A stretch of DNA of 64,000 nt from Spongilla lacustris (taxonomy: Eukaryota > Porifera > Demospongiae > Spongillida > Spongillidae), in the NCBI GenBank assembly GCA_949361645.1, contig OX442422.1:1846580-1910579 (forward strand). The letters are read 5' to 3'. Shown here piece by piece: positions 1 through 13,600 of this stretch (positions are counted from its first letter, which is position 1; each line of letters starts with the position of its first letter). The notes under the pieces were generated by a model that was not told the DNA's origin, ran no database searches, and saw only the letters and a list, made by a program, of their open reading frames with translations. The translations under genes and the position numbers were made by a program.

Positions 1-87
1 GGGAAGGACGTATGGGAAAATGATGTTTTCATAAACCCTAAGGAAGTGTTAAACCTACCCAAAGCCTGCATCCTATTAAATTTTTAA

Positions 88-450
88 TTGAACTATATAA
101 TTGGGACAGTTTCCGAGAAAATGGCCCTTCGTAATTATAAAATTGCTTTGCATTTGAATCGTTATAACTTCCGAACAACGAACTTCCTATTTTCAACACT
201 TCATACCACATCATTTCTCCACGGTAAAATACATTTGGGGGTCTTGCACTTGCTCCGTACCAGTATTGCAACGTCCGATACCCCACCGGGTTCAAACCCA
301 ACATAACTTTCTGTTGGAGTAATTAAATCGCCGGTAAGTAGGTGGAGAGGTCCTATACCTATCAATTTGTTCTGTTCGTTAATTTTATGCCATCCAGTTA
401 CGGAGATACAGTTGAACAAACTACGTGCACGTTTTCCCGCTTGATTCAAT
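88..450. repeat. Partial copy of the 839-bp foldback repeat arm
   Basis: This stretch is closely similar to the left arm of the foldback element at 31013-31851: it begins with ATAATTGGGACAGT and runs in the same order through the segments around TTCATACCACA and TGCCATCCA. The second arm is absent, so it is a solo or truncated copy. The short reading frames in it are not coding. Confidence 0.75.
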
Positions 451-1123
451 ATAGGAAGCAGTCATAAGAGCACAATACTTCCTAAAAAAAAAAGATAATA
501 CGATTTTTACCTCAGGATGCAGTTTCTGCAATGCTCTTCCAGGTATAATCTTGTAGAACAAACCTAGCCATCATTTTTTTTAAACTGCAGTAGCAAATGC
601 ACATACCTTTCACACCCGTGTACCAGTAACCACTTACCACGACCATAGATATGCCTGCTGCATGTGTATTCCATTATAGCATTCTTTCGCGCTCCGTGTA
701 TTTTCGGCAAAACGTGGCGAGAAAACACGCATGGTCATCACACAACTATATTGCGTTCCATTGTCGATAGGCTAATTATACAATTTGAACTTACATTTGG
801 ATATAAGTCTTCTCATCTCCAGTACCAAAAATGTCCGGTTAGCCAATGAACTTGCTATTAGTTTCGTACCAAAATGCCCTGCATGAGTGAGCATGACTTT
901 TGAAATAACGGTATCGAGCTTACTGCGATATAGGGTCATGAACCATTAAACTCCACATAGCAGGTGAAATTTTCATACACTCACACTCAGATTGGCCTAC
1001 ATTAATTCCAGAACCCCACAAATGGAGCCCCCAAAATTTCAGGGGAGCCATTCACTACATTTACCAAGGCAGTCCTCACATGCCACCCTCCAAGCACTAC
1101 CAATGGTATCTCTAGTACCTCTT
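451..1123. other. Non-coding stretch, nothing recognised
   Basis: No exon-like reading frame, hairpin or repeat that I can support. Confidence 0.5.
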
Positions 1124-1151
1124 CCCCCCCCCCCCCCCCCCCCCCCCCCCC
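1124..1151. repeat. Poly(C) tract
   Basis: An uninterrupted run of about 28 C. Similar G or C runs recur through the window. Confidence 0.95.
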
Positions 1152-1294
1152 GAGTCTTTAATTAACAAATAAATCACACATGAAAGTGCTCAGTGAGAAT
1201 GTGTTGAGATCTTGAGGACTATGAACTATGCTTGACTGCTACTGGAAGTTCAAATTGAAAAAACACCTGACAATGGAGATAAATTTTGCATTAT

Positions 1295-1435
<141 letters not shown>

Positions 1436-1559
1436 CACAATGAATGTGCTGTAGTGTACATGTACCTTACCACCACCACTCTCCAAATATAAAATCATGG
1501 TGTTAGATCCATAGCCACATGGGTGTCTCCAAATAGAGCTAACAGTGATAATATGGTTA

Positions 1560-2140
1560 AGATGGGGAAGGGCAAGGAAGGAGTGGGCAAGAGAGGGCAA
1601 AAGGAATGGGGAGAAGAGGGTAGAAGGAAAGGGGAGGAGAGAGCAGAAGGAATGGGGAGGAGAGAGCAGAAGGAATGGGGAGGAGAGCAGAAGGAATGGG
1701 GAGGACTGAGAGGGCAAGGAAGTAATGGGGAGGAGAGGGCGAGGAAGGAATGGGGAGGAGAGGGCGAGGAAGGAATGGGGAGGAGAGTGCGAGGAAGGAA
1801 TGGGGAGGAGAGGGCAGAAGGAATGGGGAGGGGAGGACAAGGAAGGAATGGGGAGGAGAGGGCAGAAGGGATGGTAAGGAGAGGGCAGAAGGAATGGGAA
1901 GGAGGAGGCAGAGGAATGGGGAGGAGAGGGCACAAGGAATGGGAAGGAGAGGGCAGAAGGAATGGGGAGGAGAGGGCAGAAGGAATGGGGAGGAGAGGGC
2001 AGAAGGAATGGGGAGGTGAGGGCGAGGAAGGAATGGGGAGGAGAGGGCAGAAGGAATGGGGAGGAGAGGGCATAAGGAATGGAGAGGTGAGGGTGAGAAA
2101 GGAATGGGGTGGAGAGGGCGATGAAGGAATGGACATACCA
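1560..2140. repeat. Purine-rich minisatellite, about 22-23 bp unit
   Basis: Tandem degenerate units containing GGAATGGGGAGGAGAGGGC, with strong strand asymmetry (nearly all A/G on the plus strand). The long frames on both strands come from the unit lacking stops. Confidence 0.93.
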
Positions 2141-3110
2141 ACAGATGAAGGTACTTCTCCCCACTGAAGTCTGGTATCCTTGGAAAGACTTCCATTGGAG
2201 TTAATATAGATCACTTATCTTTGGGGATGAAAAGGTAGTATTGTTTCAGTGAAACTAGGAGAGGAAAGGGAGGGATGGAAGAAGGGGAGGGGTAGGAGGC
2301 TAGGTGAGAGGAAGGATGGGTGCTTTTTACTGTAGGGAACAGTATAGATGGCATGAGGATGAAGTGAGCTGCGTGCTAAAGATGTAAGAAGTCAAAACCA
2401 ATAAGCAGAACAATAATCCCATCCACACATGAGCATATGAATGTAAACCAATACAGAGTAATTAATAGCTACAGCCATAGCCCATCTTGGTCACCAGTAG
2501 GTACAGCCTCTGCGTGAGGTATTTACAAGTTGTAAACAGTGCAAGTATGTGTGTACGTGTGTGGTTGTGTTATGTGTGCATGTGATATGTGTGATGTGTA
2601 TGTGATGTGTGTATGTGTGTGCTGTGACAGAAGCTATAATATCTCAATGCCTTTTATATATAGGCCAAATGTCTTTGAAACCCTGCACATGGACCCAATG
2701 TGCATCAGTACTTACCTTCAAGGATACAGAATTTTGGATTTGGTTTCTGTGCCCAAGCACTTCACCACCAAATGACCACACCTTTATCTTATCTACGCAC
2801 TGAACTGATGGGCAAAAAAGCCAACACCATCACCAGTCCAGGTGTGCCATATTGGTTGTCAAAGCAACCAACTCACCAACTTTGTAATAGATACATGTAT
2901 AAAATCCATTTCATGTCTGTTGACCATTCAACTGCAGAGGGATAGTGGGATGTGGAACTTTGCATGGCCTCAATCACAGCACACCTACACCATCTCAGCA
3001 CACACCCACACCATCCCAGCACACACCCACATGACCCCAGCACGCACCCACAACATTCCAACACATACCCATAACATCTCAGCACACACCAACACCCTAC
3101 TAGCAGGGTC
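2141..3110. other. Non-coding; TG-rich patch and a short CA-rich tandem repeat
   Basis: 2540-2630 is TG-rich. 2985-3105 contains about five degenerate units of roughly 22 bp with the core CAGCACACACCCACA. No gene is supported. Confidence 0.5.
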
Positions 3111-3326
3111 TTTATAGAGTGCATAAAGTACTTTTAATGATGTTTTGTGTAAGATTCAGTGATGGTGCAATGGAGGGTCACTGGTACCTAAAATTCATCT
3201 GTGGCTGTTTGTGTGCTGAGGGTATGTATGTGACAACCATATCTCCTTGAGCAGGAAACCGTTATAAACGTCCAGCCTGGATTTTTAGACTGGTTGTTAA
3301 CAAAAACCCATCATTGGATGCAATAT

Positions 3327-3421
3327 CTATGTGGTTCTACCCTGGTTTTGTCGAACAAAACTCATGTTGAAGATGAATATAATTATTGCTTTTGTTCGAC
3401 AGAACCAGGGAAGAACCATAT
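3327..3421. repeat. Imperfect hairpin element
   Basis: Two arms of about 30 bp (ACCCTGGTTTTGTCGAACAA on the left and its near reverse complement at 3393-3420) enclose about 35 bp. It looks like a small foldback MITE or remnant. Confidence 0.6.
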
Positions 3422-4059
3422 CTATTCCCACCCTGGACGCTCAATACTAGGATGCTATTTCCACGCATGACGCAATTAACGTTGGCGTACGGTATGTGTG
3501 GACTGTGGTAGCGTTTATAGAGCATAGCATTTTAAAACATATAACCTGTGGTAGGCACTGCGGAAATTTTTTTTTAAAAATGCTCAAAAGATTATAATAT
3601 TAATATTGTTAGAAAGAGCAAAAAAAGCAGTACTTTGTGCGTCACCGTAGCTGATTTAATACCAGAAATATTTAGCGCCAAAGTGACAACTTTTTTAGTA
3701 CAACGGTCAATACGTAATCGCAATAAAAACTGCGACGGTTGAGGAACAATAAAGCATATAACCTTGCGATTCCGTAAGATATTAATTCCAAACATTGCAT
3801 ATATGTGGTTCTGATTTAGGTAAGACTTTTAAAAGGCTTGTCACTAAAATTCGTCACATGTATATTTTCAAATTACTGACTAGCATGCATACACTTGAGC
3901 ACAATTCCAATTAGCATTGAAAAATATTATATTCATTGGCCACAAACACTAAATCCCCAATTAAATAGTCCACGAGCATATCAATAACCATCAGTTCCTT
4001 ATTCGTCAGATTCATCCGGTGTTGTGTGTGATGGCATTACCAATTAGCATTAGCATGGG

Positions 4060-5100
4060 TGAGCTAGGATTCCACTAAACACTATCTATCAAACAGTACT
4101 TTGACAAGATATACAAGCCCATGCTTGCTTTTCTATCTGAGCAGAGCATCTTCCAATTTCAGTCAAGGAAGCATACTAAACTGGTTTCCATGCATCTTAG
4201 TGCAATTGAAGGAGTTCCTACCCCACATGAGATGACAGCTTGCTCTCCGCCCCCGGATCATACAGAGAAAGGATGGTATTTTAAGACAGTACCAATTTGC
4301 TGTTTTGAAGGATTCCTTCAGAGCTGAACTTTGGTATTTCCAGTGCCCCATAACTCTTCCATGAGCAATATCCTGACTGGTTTGCAGTTTGATCTCATAT
4401 GGTTCACCCAGATTTCCTAGGCCTCGAAACAGAGCGGAGTATTTTACTAGGATATTATTGTCTTTGAAACTGCTCATGATTCTGACCACAAGACCCAAGA
4501 TCTAATAGCCAAAGTCCTAGCTAGTTGTTTTTCAAACACTATGCAACAAATCCTGGCGTTTCTCTATTTTCCATTGGTACATTAGGGAACCAATGAACTC
4601 ACCTCACCTAGGTTGGTTTGACAGGTCTCGCAGTAGTTTTGAAAGCATAACCAGATTTCCCTTTCCTTTTACCTTCCTGCAATCTTCTTCAGATAAAGAT
4701 GTGACTTCAGCACCAGTGTCTATCATGAAGGGTACCTAGAGACTGTCCATATATATCAGGAACTCCGCCAACTGGAACGAGGAATACTTGTCTCAACGTC
4801 AACTTTGACTCTGTCCATCTCCTTATTCTGCAGGGTCCTCTGGGAAGACTTGGATGTCCTTTTTTACAGTATATGATATCAAAAACAAGTCACTTTCTGA
4901 GCTGGACACTTTCCTGGTTCATATTGATTTCCACATCTCGTACAGGATGAAGATGGATTCTTTTGCTGTGCCACCTTGCTCTTTTAATTCATCCAATTTA
5001 CGTCTGCATCCACACTTTCATCATCACTGCCTTTCTGGCCTTTGAGAGCCAGTCGTCGTTACCCAAGATGCACCATCCGTACTGCTTTCTCCATTGCTAG
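4060..5100 (-). pseudogene. Decayed Ty3/Gypsy-type retrotransposon fragment (protease to start of RT)
   Basis: On the minus strand, about 4740-4690 encodes a retropepsin-like active-site segment with DTGAEVTSLSEED, matching the D-T/S-G motif of retroviral-type aspartic proteases. Downstream, 4498-4380 encodes KYSALFRGLGNLGEPYEIKL, which matches the stretch just before the reverse transcriptase fingers in Ty3/Gypsy polyproteins. Stops and frameshifts separate the pieces, and I see no intact RT catalytic box, integrase or clear LTR. An 18-bp sequence, AGAGATTTGGCAGACAG, occurs twice at about 5303 and 5329 and may belong to the element. It is a dead fragment; family assignment rests on two short motifs. 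Confidence 0.65.
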
Positions 5101-6110
5101 CTCTGTCCATACCTTCAATTTCATGCCAGAGCATGTAGCACTCACCCTCCATTTGGTCCCTGCAATATAAGATTCTTTCTCACTCTGAAAACCTTCTCGA
5201 ATGTATAAACTGCTTCTGCCTACATCTTCTTAGCCCACTTTGCCAATCCTACTTACACTTGCTATTGTAGCATATTGTGATGCCTTATTTGAACTAAAGA
5301 AGCAGAGATTTGGCAGACAGCATGCAAACAGAGATTTGGCAGACAGCTATGGAGTACGCTCAACCACACTGCTGTCCCTACGGACTGCAATGCCCTGGGA
5401 CTGAACCCATCTAGGTCCCCAACGCAGGAACGACTCCTAACACTACGTTCGCGCGAAATAGCAGCGTGCACTTAGATAGGTACGGGCATATTTCACGTAC
5501 GAGTACCGACGTCCGTGATCCAATATTAAGTATAAAAATTGTGACGGGGGTTGCTAATTGTTCAGGTACATGTACATCATATTCGAGTGAAGGCTGGTTT
5601 GTGTTCGTTTGATCTCTGTTGTGGACTGTTTCTGGATTTATTTAGCATGAAATTCACAGTGATATCCAATACAAACATCATGCGATATCCGGATTACAAG
5701 TGCCTGCAAGGATAGCGACGAGAAAACTTCACAATGCTATGGTTCCTACTGCTACGTAAACTTCGTGACGCAATGCTTTTGTGAATTTGAAAGCGTGCAA
5801 GTGGCCATGCACCAGCTACATGTCGGTCTATATTAATAAACGACTCATGTATGTTTTACTATAGTGTTAGTACTTTTAGTCTGTTTATAGCTCTATAGCT
5901 ACCTGTTTTTCTGAGGAAAAGAATCTGAGATCGATCCCATTCGCGTCTTTTGATCGCTTACCTCAATTCCTGCTCACACGCACCATTCGATCGATCGCGC
6001 ATCGCGCGATTAAATACTAATCACCCCGCTTGGCTAGAACAATGTGCAAGATCGCTGCATAGATTACAGTATGCATTACGTCATTCTTATGCATTACGTC
6101 ATTCTTCATA
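5101..6110. other. Non-coding, nothing recognised
   Basis: No exon-like frames with supporting splice sites. Contains one TACATGTA-type palindrome near 5570. Confidence 0.45.
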
Positions 6111-6111
6111 T

Positions 6112-6185
6112 AGGAAAGGGGGGGGGGGGGGGGGGGGGGGGGTCCGGACCCCCTGGACTCCCCTCCCCTAAATCCGCCCCTGATA
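6112..6185. repeat. Poly(G) tract joined to a dispersed repeat end
   Basis: About 23 G (6119-6141) followed by TCCGGACCCCCTGGACTCCC and AATCCGCCCCTGATAG. The same arrangement (G run, then TCCGGACCCCC, then a CCGCCC end) recurs at 62215-62270, so this is a piece of the repeat family with GGGGCGGAT ends. Confidence 0.7.
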
Positions 6186-8522
6186 GATACCAACTTAACG
6201 CAGCAAAGCATTGTTTAAACTGCCAAAATGGTGAATTTTATTTTATGCTCGAGTATGTCAGTGGGATTATTAATGCTTTACAGACATCGACACAGAAAAG
6301 CTCATGTGTAAAATAGAAAGTATTAATTAAGAACCATCTTGAAAGGGTTTGGGAGGATATCTTTCATTGGAGGAGGATTTTCAATATACCATCTGTGTGC
6401 CCTCCTAAAGAATTACCAAGTAGTGGTACTTGTCAAGCTTCTTTGCAATTTACCAAATTAAGAACTCTGTTCTGTTGAACTGAACTGTTATACAAGTATA
6501 ATAAGGAAAGCAACATGAATTAAAGCAACATGACAATCGTAAACTTTAGACAGGCTTTGTGCTGTGAAATAGCTTAATTAAAACATTAAAACATCAAAAT
6601 GAGGTCTACTCAAAGGAGGCATGAAATATACAGCATTCACTAAAGAGAAGTAATGCCCTTTTATGTAGGAAGATCCATAATTTTGAGTTGGAAAATGAAG
6701 CACTAAGGGCTAAAGCAGATCAGGCCACAATTTAGCACAACACATCAGTACTAGAGAAGACAACAGTACAGCATGTTGTAAAGCAATATATTCATGTCTT
6801 GGATATCAGGCCTGTGCCTATAACATTAGACAATAGATGATTGTATAACCTGTTTACCATATTAGAAATACATGTACACATGTTTGTTGATGCAAAGGTT
6901 TATTAAGTAATGTTACCATGGCTTTGTTCAAATCCTCAAAGCAATCAGGAAAAAAAATTAAAGTTTGTACAGGACAAGCTCAAATATGAAGTTGCAGTTA
7001 TTGAAGAAAGTAATACAGTGTTGTTGCAGAAGGCATGCAATGTATAAATGTGCATTGAGTTTAATAGATTATCATTTTAGAAATGCACACACATGTGATA
7101 TTAGATTTGGATTTTTTGATGCAAAGGTTAAGTATTTAAAAAGATTGCTACCATAGCCTTGTTTGAGGAGCTGAAAAGAATTATTAAACTTTTATAGGAC
7201 CAAACTAACAGATGAAGTTACTTATGCACACCCATGAACTAAGTATTGCTAAGGAGCAGGATAAATGGCGATTAGAAAGAGAGAAAAAATGAAGCAGTTA
7301 TCAAAAAAAAGGTACACAAGAAATAACTGTGTGTTGCAGAAGGCAATGTATGCATTGAGTTTCAAAAGTGATGGATGGACTCTACGTATGGTTTGTTTAA
7401 CTACTACGTATTGGAAACATGGAAGCACTCGAGAAGAATATCAAGATAGAGATGAATACTTCAGTGAAATCGATGTATTCTATGTATCCTAAGTGTGTGC
7501 AAGACTTGTAACAAAATTTTGGTGTGGGTATATTATAGATTGTAGTTGCTATAGCGAAGAGAACAAACATCGTCACAATTTTTAACACGCTATACCGCAT
7601 GGAATACCGTTCCCGCAAAATCCGATGTTAGGATCGCTATAACTTTGTCACTACTAATGCAAATACCACGTTTCATATCAGTATCATTTTAATTTGCTCT
7701 TTTAAGGCAACATCAAACTCAGTGCAAAATATTGCGTTTGAAAAATATATACCCTAACTTAACTGAAACCAGAAGAAACGACATACAAAAGCCAGGAAAC
7801 TTCTACCCTTACTGCCTACTTGAAGCTGCCGGCTGCGCAGATAGAGGCCGTCCGCGGCCGGTGGATACAAGCCTAGCTCGTCAGTTCTTGATCTATGACG
7901 GCAGTTGATAGTTCCCCGACCGTTGCCTCGTCGCATCGGCCTATATATGCGCGTGCACACTGGTGTTCAATAACCAGTACATAGGTACATGTACATGTAT
8001 AGCTAACCGGCTTACCTGGTACCAGCCTTTTAAAACCCCAACCACGTGGCCCAATCACATGTTATTTCTAAGGTAGCTAAATTTCTTCATGTAAAAAATC
8101 AGAAATGTATATATTTTGTCATGGTAGCAATATTACAAAGTTCAAGATCGTATTAGATGAGTCAGCTTGTGACATCTAACACTACAGGCACACTCCTACT
8201 GTGCACGTCAATCCAACAGGGTCACATTCACTGCCACAGGCCAACAGGGGCCAACAGCTCCAACAAGGGTCACTTAGACAGTGAGAAGTTTTTGTAGGGT
8301 ATGATAGCCCTATGAAACTGATGCTTCTGCTGTTAACACTATACATGTAGAACGAGCAGCTGGCCCCAGATGGAGTTGACTGTGCTCCTGTAGGAAATCG
8401 AACTTACATAAATGCAATAGGAATGCTATTGATGAATAATAACCAGTCAGACATTATGGCATATTATATGCAGTTAAACATTCTTGTGGATACACCTGGC
8501 AACTCTTGATAATTTAAATAAC
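6186..8522. other. Long non-coding stretch
   Basis: A/T-rich, with no domain-bearing frame and no convincing splice pairs. Scattered TACATGTA palindromes occur near 6870 and 7985. Confidence 0.45.
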
Positions 8523-8571
8523 AACTATAGGAAAGGAGATCCATTGGCAATGGATCTCCTTTCCTATAGTT
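8523..8571. repeat. Perfect 24-bp-arm hairpin
   Basis: Arms 8523-8546 and 8548-8571 are exact reverse complements around a single G. The arm ends GGAGATCCATTG. There is no T run after it and no gene nearby, so it is not a bacterial-type terminator. Confidence 0.9.
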
Positions 8572-10676
8572 TTCTAAGGGAATATAAGGGTGGTCTTGAA
8601 AAGGCTATTCTAAGGAATAGGACATCGCATTGTAATAATATGAGTGCCATTTACAAGACTCAACCCATCTCTACCCATGGTTAGCACAAAAAGGGATCTG
8701 CATGTGTTAGATCTGCCCATACATGTGGCGGTTATGTAAGTTAGTACAGATGCATTGCTTAGTATCATAAGTAAGGCACTGAAAATGCTTAGAAAAAAAA
8801 TCAGGTGAATTTCTACAAGCTGTACATCACCGTCCTTTGCTAATTAATTTTCTTGTAGTACAGAAAATGATAGCTGAATGTTGAAAATCCTGTTCCCTTG
8901 CATGGAGCCTGAACATACTTATTTACCTAAAAGGAATACACTTCCACCGAATTTCAAATCCCATGCACGTTTGTGCTCACTCCAAGAACATACTTAGGTT
9001 GGATAGATGCACAACTGTGACATTACATGCAGCAACTTTGTCCATAGGCACCTCATGTCAAGCTTGTAATAAAGCAGAGCAAAGGGAAAAAATTGAATAA
9101 CAACATTCTGCACAATGCTATGGAAAACATGAGACCCATACAAATGGTGGTGCGATGACCCAACATGTCAAGAGGACAAGTGGCACCATACCAAAGAGAT
9201 GGAGGCCTAGAGAGCGTACTCTTTTTACAATAGTATTAATACAAGGTATTGAGTAGAGTTGAGATTTTCAATGAAGATGATTACAGTAAAACAGCCGTAC
9301 AGAAGTGATGTGACAAATAGCTTCCATAACTCAAATAGCAGATGCCAAACCTGACGTGACCAAGATGAGATCACAGCAACTGAAAACTGTTTTGTGGAGC
9401 TTAAATTCTTTCTAAAGAACTCAAAGAACAGAATTTTGCACAAGATAATTGTAAAAACATTCTCTCTGAGAACATTAGTCATACATAGGATTTAAAGGCA
9501 ATTGTGGTGTAAAAAAGGAAGGGAACTAGTATATTTAGCACTTTTTTAGAACTGCATGCATGACATTTAGGTTGCTTAATATAAGTATATTGTGTTTATC
9601 GTATCTGCAATCACTAGTTCCTTTCCTTTTTACACCTCCATTGCCTTCAAATCCTCTACAGCTCAGAGGGAACGTTTTTATAATTACCTTGTTTCAATCA
9701 TTTGGTATTAGTATGGGCCTATACTGGTGAAGATTTAAAGGCATAGTGCTAGCCAGGCCTGTCTCCGCTAGTTATGCAGCCAGAGGTGGCTTAGAGTTAT
9801 ATGTTGTGTGAATGCCTAGGCAGCTGATATACCTGCTTTGGCTATGATGCTGGGTGCATGTAGTATAGTTTATTTTCCCAACTTTATTTCGAAATGGCCC
9901 AAGAGAACCCTCTCTCCATTTTGCATGTGTGTCCATGTTGTCAGTAGTCAGTTGTTGGTTATATAGAGCCTCGGATCCTCTAAGTTGAGATGAAAATGCT
10001 TGAATGCACTCCGTGAAATTTATAGCTACATGTGTACTATAGGAAAATGAAATTCAGCATCATAAACAATAATGATTTCTTATCAACCATGGTATTGCTG
10101 TACAGGTGATTAGAACGCAAAAACATTCAACTCATTGTAAAATAAGCAAGTTGAAGAATTCCTAATAGTAATATACTGGCATACATAATGTTCACACATG
10201 TGATGATAAGATTAGGTTCAATAATATATATATTATAACTATATTATATGTATATTTATGCCACCACCAAAATATCTGTTTGTGAAGTGAAATAATTACA
10301 TGTATCATCATAGATACAATAACAATTTTGGAAATTAACTTATTTCCTCACTCACAAAGCCAATTAAATCATTGCACCCTTATACTTCCATCAGTATGGA
10401 ATAGAGACTGCATGGCTCTTATACAATAAGATTCAATGCAAAGACCTGTAGCAGGTTTTGTCTTGAATTGTTACACTGTAGATGCCTTCCTGTGGTTAAG
10501 ATATATGTATAAATAATTAAGTTGCAGTGTAGCACTTCACTATACCCACACCCGGCACATCACAATTTGCCTCTTATCCTGTCTTGCCTAATCATTACCC
10601 TGTACTCTGCTACTAGTTTGTATCTCAGAAAATCATCAATGGATTATTCATCTACATTGTACGCAAGTGCATATGT
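8572..10676. other. Non-coding stretch downstream of the multi-pass membrane gene
   Basis: No reading frame with recognisable domains or splice support on either strand. The 3' untranslated region of the minus-strand gene ending at 10677 should lie in its upper end. Confidence 0.45.
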
Positions 10677-13600
10677 TTAAACTGTGGCATCTTTCTTTTC
10701 ACTTGTAGCAGTATCTTTTGCTGCATTAGAATCATGACCTTTCTCCTTATCACAGCCAAGTGCCCTCCTGATATGGTGGTACAGTGGACTGCTTTCACCT
10801 TTCATGTAGCACATCAGCTTCACAATCAAGGTTGGATGTTTTTGAACTGTGTTGAAAGATCACACTATCATGGTCACAAACCAGTGCCCTTCCAATATAA
10901 CTCCTGATTCACTTACACTGCTCCATAACCTTACTTCCTGGCTGGTGGCACCAAAAGCCAATGAATATTGCAAACACCACAATAACTGTGACAAGGTTGA
11001 CAGTCCCTGAGATTAGAAGTAGAGTGAGGCAGTGGGTGCATTGTATAACTGTGCTTTCTGGCAGCTCACCAAATATAACAAGGTTTGCAAATTGAATGGA
11101 GCGATCGGCTTCATCACTTGTCACGTTCATATTGAGGTGAGGAGCACATCTTTTCAGAAGGGAGTCCAGAGCAATGTACTCATTATTGAGGTCAGCCACC
11201 TTCCTAATGCAGGTGGGGCAGCTGACTGTGGCAAATCTGTAAAGGGTGTAGAATAGACCAAGCTAATTCGGAACAAAGTCACTTGATCATGCAAATAGAT
11301 ATGATGTTAGTAGCTATGTCAAGTAGGGACTATATGTCACGTGATGGACTTTCTCCGGGATGAAAAGGTAGGTCAAAATGATGGGGATCCCAAAGGGGTT
11401 GCTTTTTATCTATGCAGCATAAATGGCTAATACGGAACCCTCTGTGGATCTCCCCCCCCCCCCCCCCCCCCCACTCAAAATATAAACATTTACATTGTAT
11501 CCCCTCAGAAAGTCTGTTCACTGCAGTGTATGCACTTATAAAAATGCACTTATGTATGCACTTCTAAAAATCAAACTGTAGTGCCTCTGTTTAGATGCAG
11601 AATCACATATCCTTAATCAAAGTTACACCTGTATAAACTATACATGTATATCTGTGGACAATCTACCTTTCAATTTTGAAAGAATAGTAGGCCATCAGCA
11701 GAATACCAACAATCCCCATGGACATGTACCCTGATAGGCTGTTGTAATGGATCTGATAGGGACAAAAAGCAAATGGTGTGAATGAACAATCCATCCCATC
11801 ATTGTGCCGCCCTCATCCCAAAGGCTGCCCCGAATACTAAGCTAGTGATACCCACTGTTAGCTGGACAATGAAGTATGCAACAATAGCCACCACCACCAA
11901 AATGATGGTCAGTACAAACTCAGGATCAGTTGGTAGAAGCAGTAGGGAAAGCTGTGCCACACTGAACACAATCTAGAATGTTTTGCATAGGCAAATTTTA
12001 ATGTGTAAGTGATTTGTGCAATTATGAATTCACCGTGAAGAGAATAACAAGCTTGACTCCACTTGAGACAGTCTCGTACCACTGGTAGCAACCTAAAAAC
12101 ATAATTGGAGTGTCTTTGTATATACATGTAATGGTAAATAGTTTTACGTCTCATGTCATGGTTGCATTTGACATGTTGGTAGACTTTCCAGCCAAAGTCC
12201 TTGTACATATAAAAAGTCAAAATTGTGAACACAATTGTAAATGCGCACAGAATTGCTGTCTGGATAAAATAGAAAGAAACACAAGAACAAAATGTTAATG
12301 CTGCAGTTATAGTATAGCCCTACATGTATCATATCTCTATAAATATAAAGTTTCACTAGGTCTTCATACTACTAATTTAGCTACGGCTGATGTCCTCTTG
12401 CATTCAAGCATGAGCCAAGTTCAGCAACTTTATAGCTAATCATTTAACAATTCTATTATACGACCTCTTTCATATTTTATCAGTGAGCAAGCAGTATGCA
12501 TGATGGAAATAACAGTATTTCATAACAATCAATGTCTTGTCTTACTGTAGCAATGGCTGCGATGGCCGCAGAAGGCCATGATGTGCAGAATGGACGAAAT
12601 GGTCTGAACTGCCACACTGAATGTAGAGAGAGAGAGACACATGCAGCCAAAGATATTTAATAAAATGTAGTGTATAACACGCGTGAGTAATGCTTTCATG
12701 ACTTATCAGTGTGCAAATTTAATTTATTAAAGCGAGGAACAAAGTTTTTTTAATTTTATTTTTTAATAAAAACATACATCTAGATGATAAGTAATTAAAA
12801 AGAGAAATAATAAGACAATAAATTTACTCCATGAATGAGGCCAGAGGAGCACCATCATCAAACCCCAGCCCACTTCTTCATTTGGTGCGGGATCCTCTAA
12901 GACAGAGGCTCACTATACAACAAACAAAAAGCCTCAAACCATTCTTTTTTTTATTCAACAAGCAATCTTACAGAAGTAACGACTAACGGATGATTATTTG
13001 CGGTGTTTTTTTTTTGCTTGTAAAAAAAAATGCAAGCATAAAACCTAAATGCCGCATGCTGAAAATATTATTACACACAGTAACACTTTGGGGGAGGTGG
13101 GGGGAGTAGAAACGTTTACACTAAAGGATTCGTGATAACATTCATTACCTTCATAGGCAGCGTACACCATGGTGAGAGTGTTCACTATGAGAAAGGAAAT
13201 TATTTCCAAAAAGTGCTTTCCGTAGAGCTATTTACGTGCGTTGATATGTGGGTGTGGTTTGGGCTCATAGCAATACACTGTATAATTGTATAATATAATA
13301 AGACTTACCGCGTAAACGCACAAGAGAGCGTTGTAAACGGTCAAAGCGACAATGAACCCAACGTAGACCGGTTTGTCATCCCCGAATGACTATATGTCAA
13401 ATTTCGTTAGGTACAGTGTATGCATGCATTAATGCATAATATTTTCTACATTATTCATGCTTAAAAATAAAATATATTTGTATATGATAATACTACATAC
13501 AACAATTATAGCGCATAAACACAATATTCAGCTCTATGGTGGAGGATGTTGTAGCATTGGCACAGACAAGGCTGAGGTTCAACTGGCCATAGATCTCGTT

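Noticed and set aside
8523..8571. Bacterial-type terminator
   Set aside because: No T run, no upstream gene, and the window is eukaryotic.
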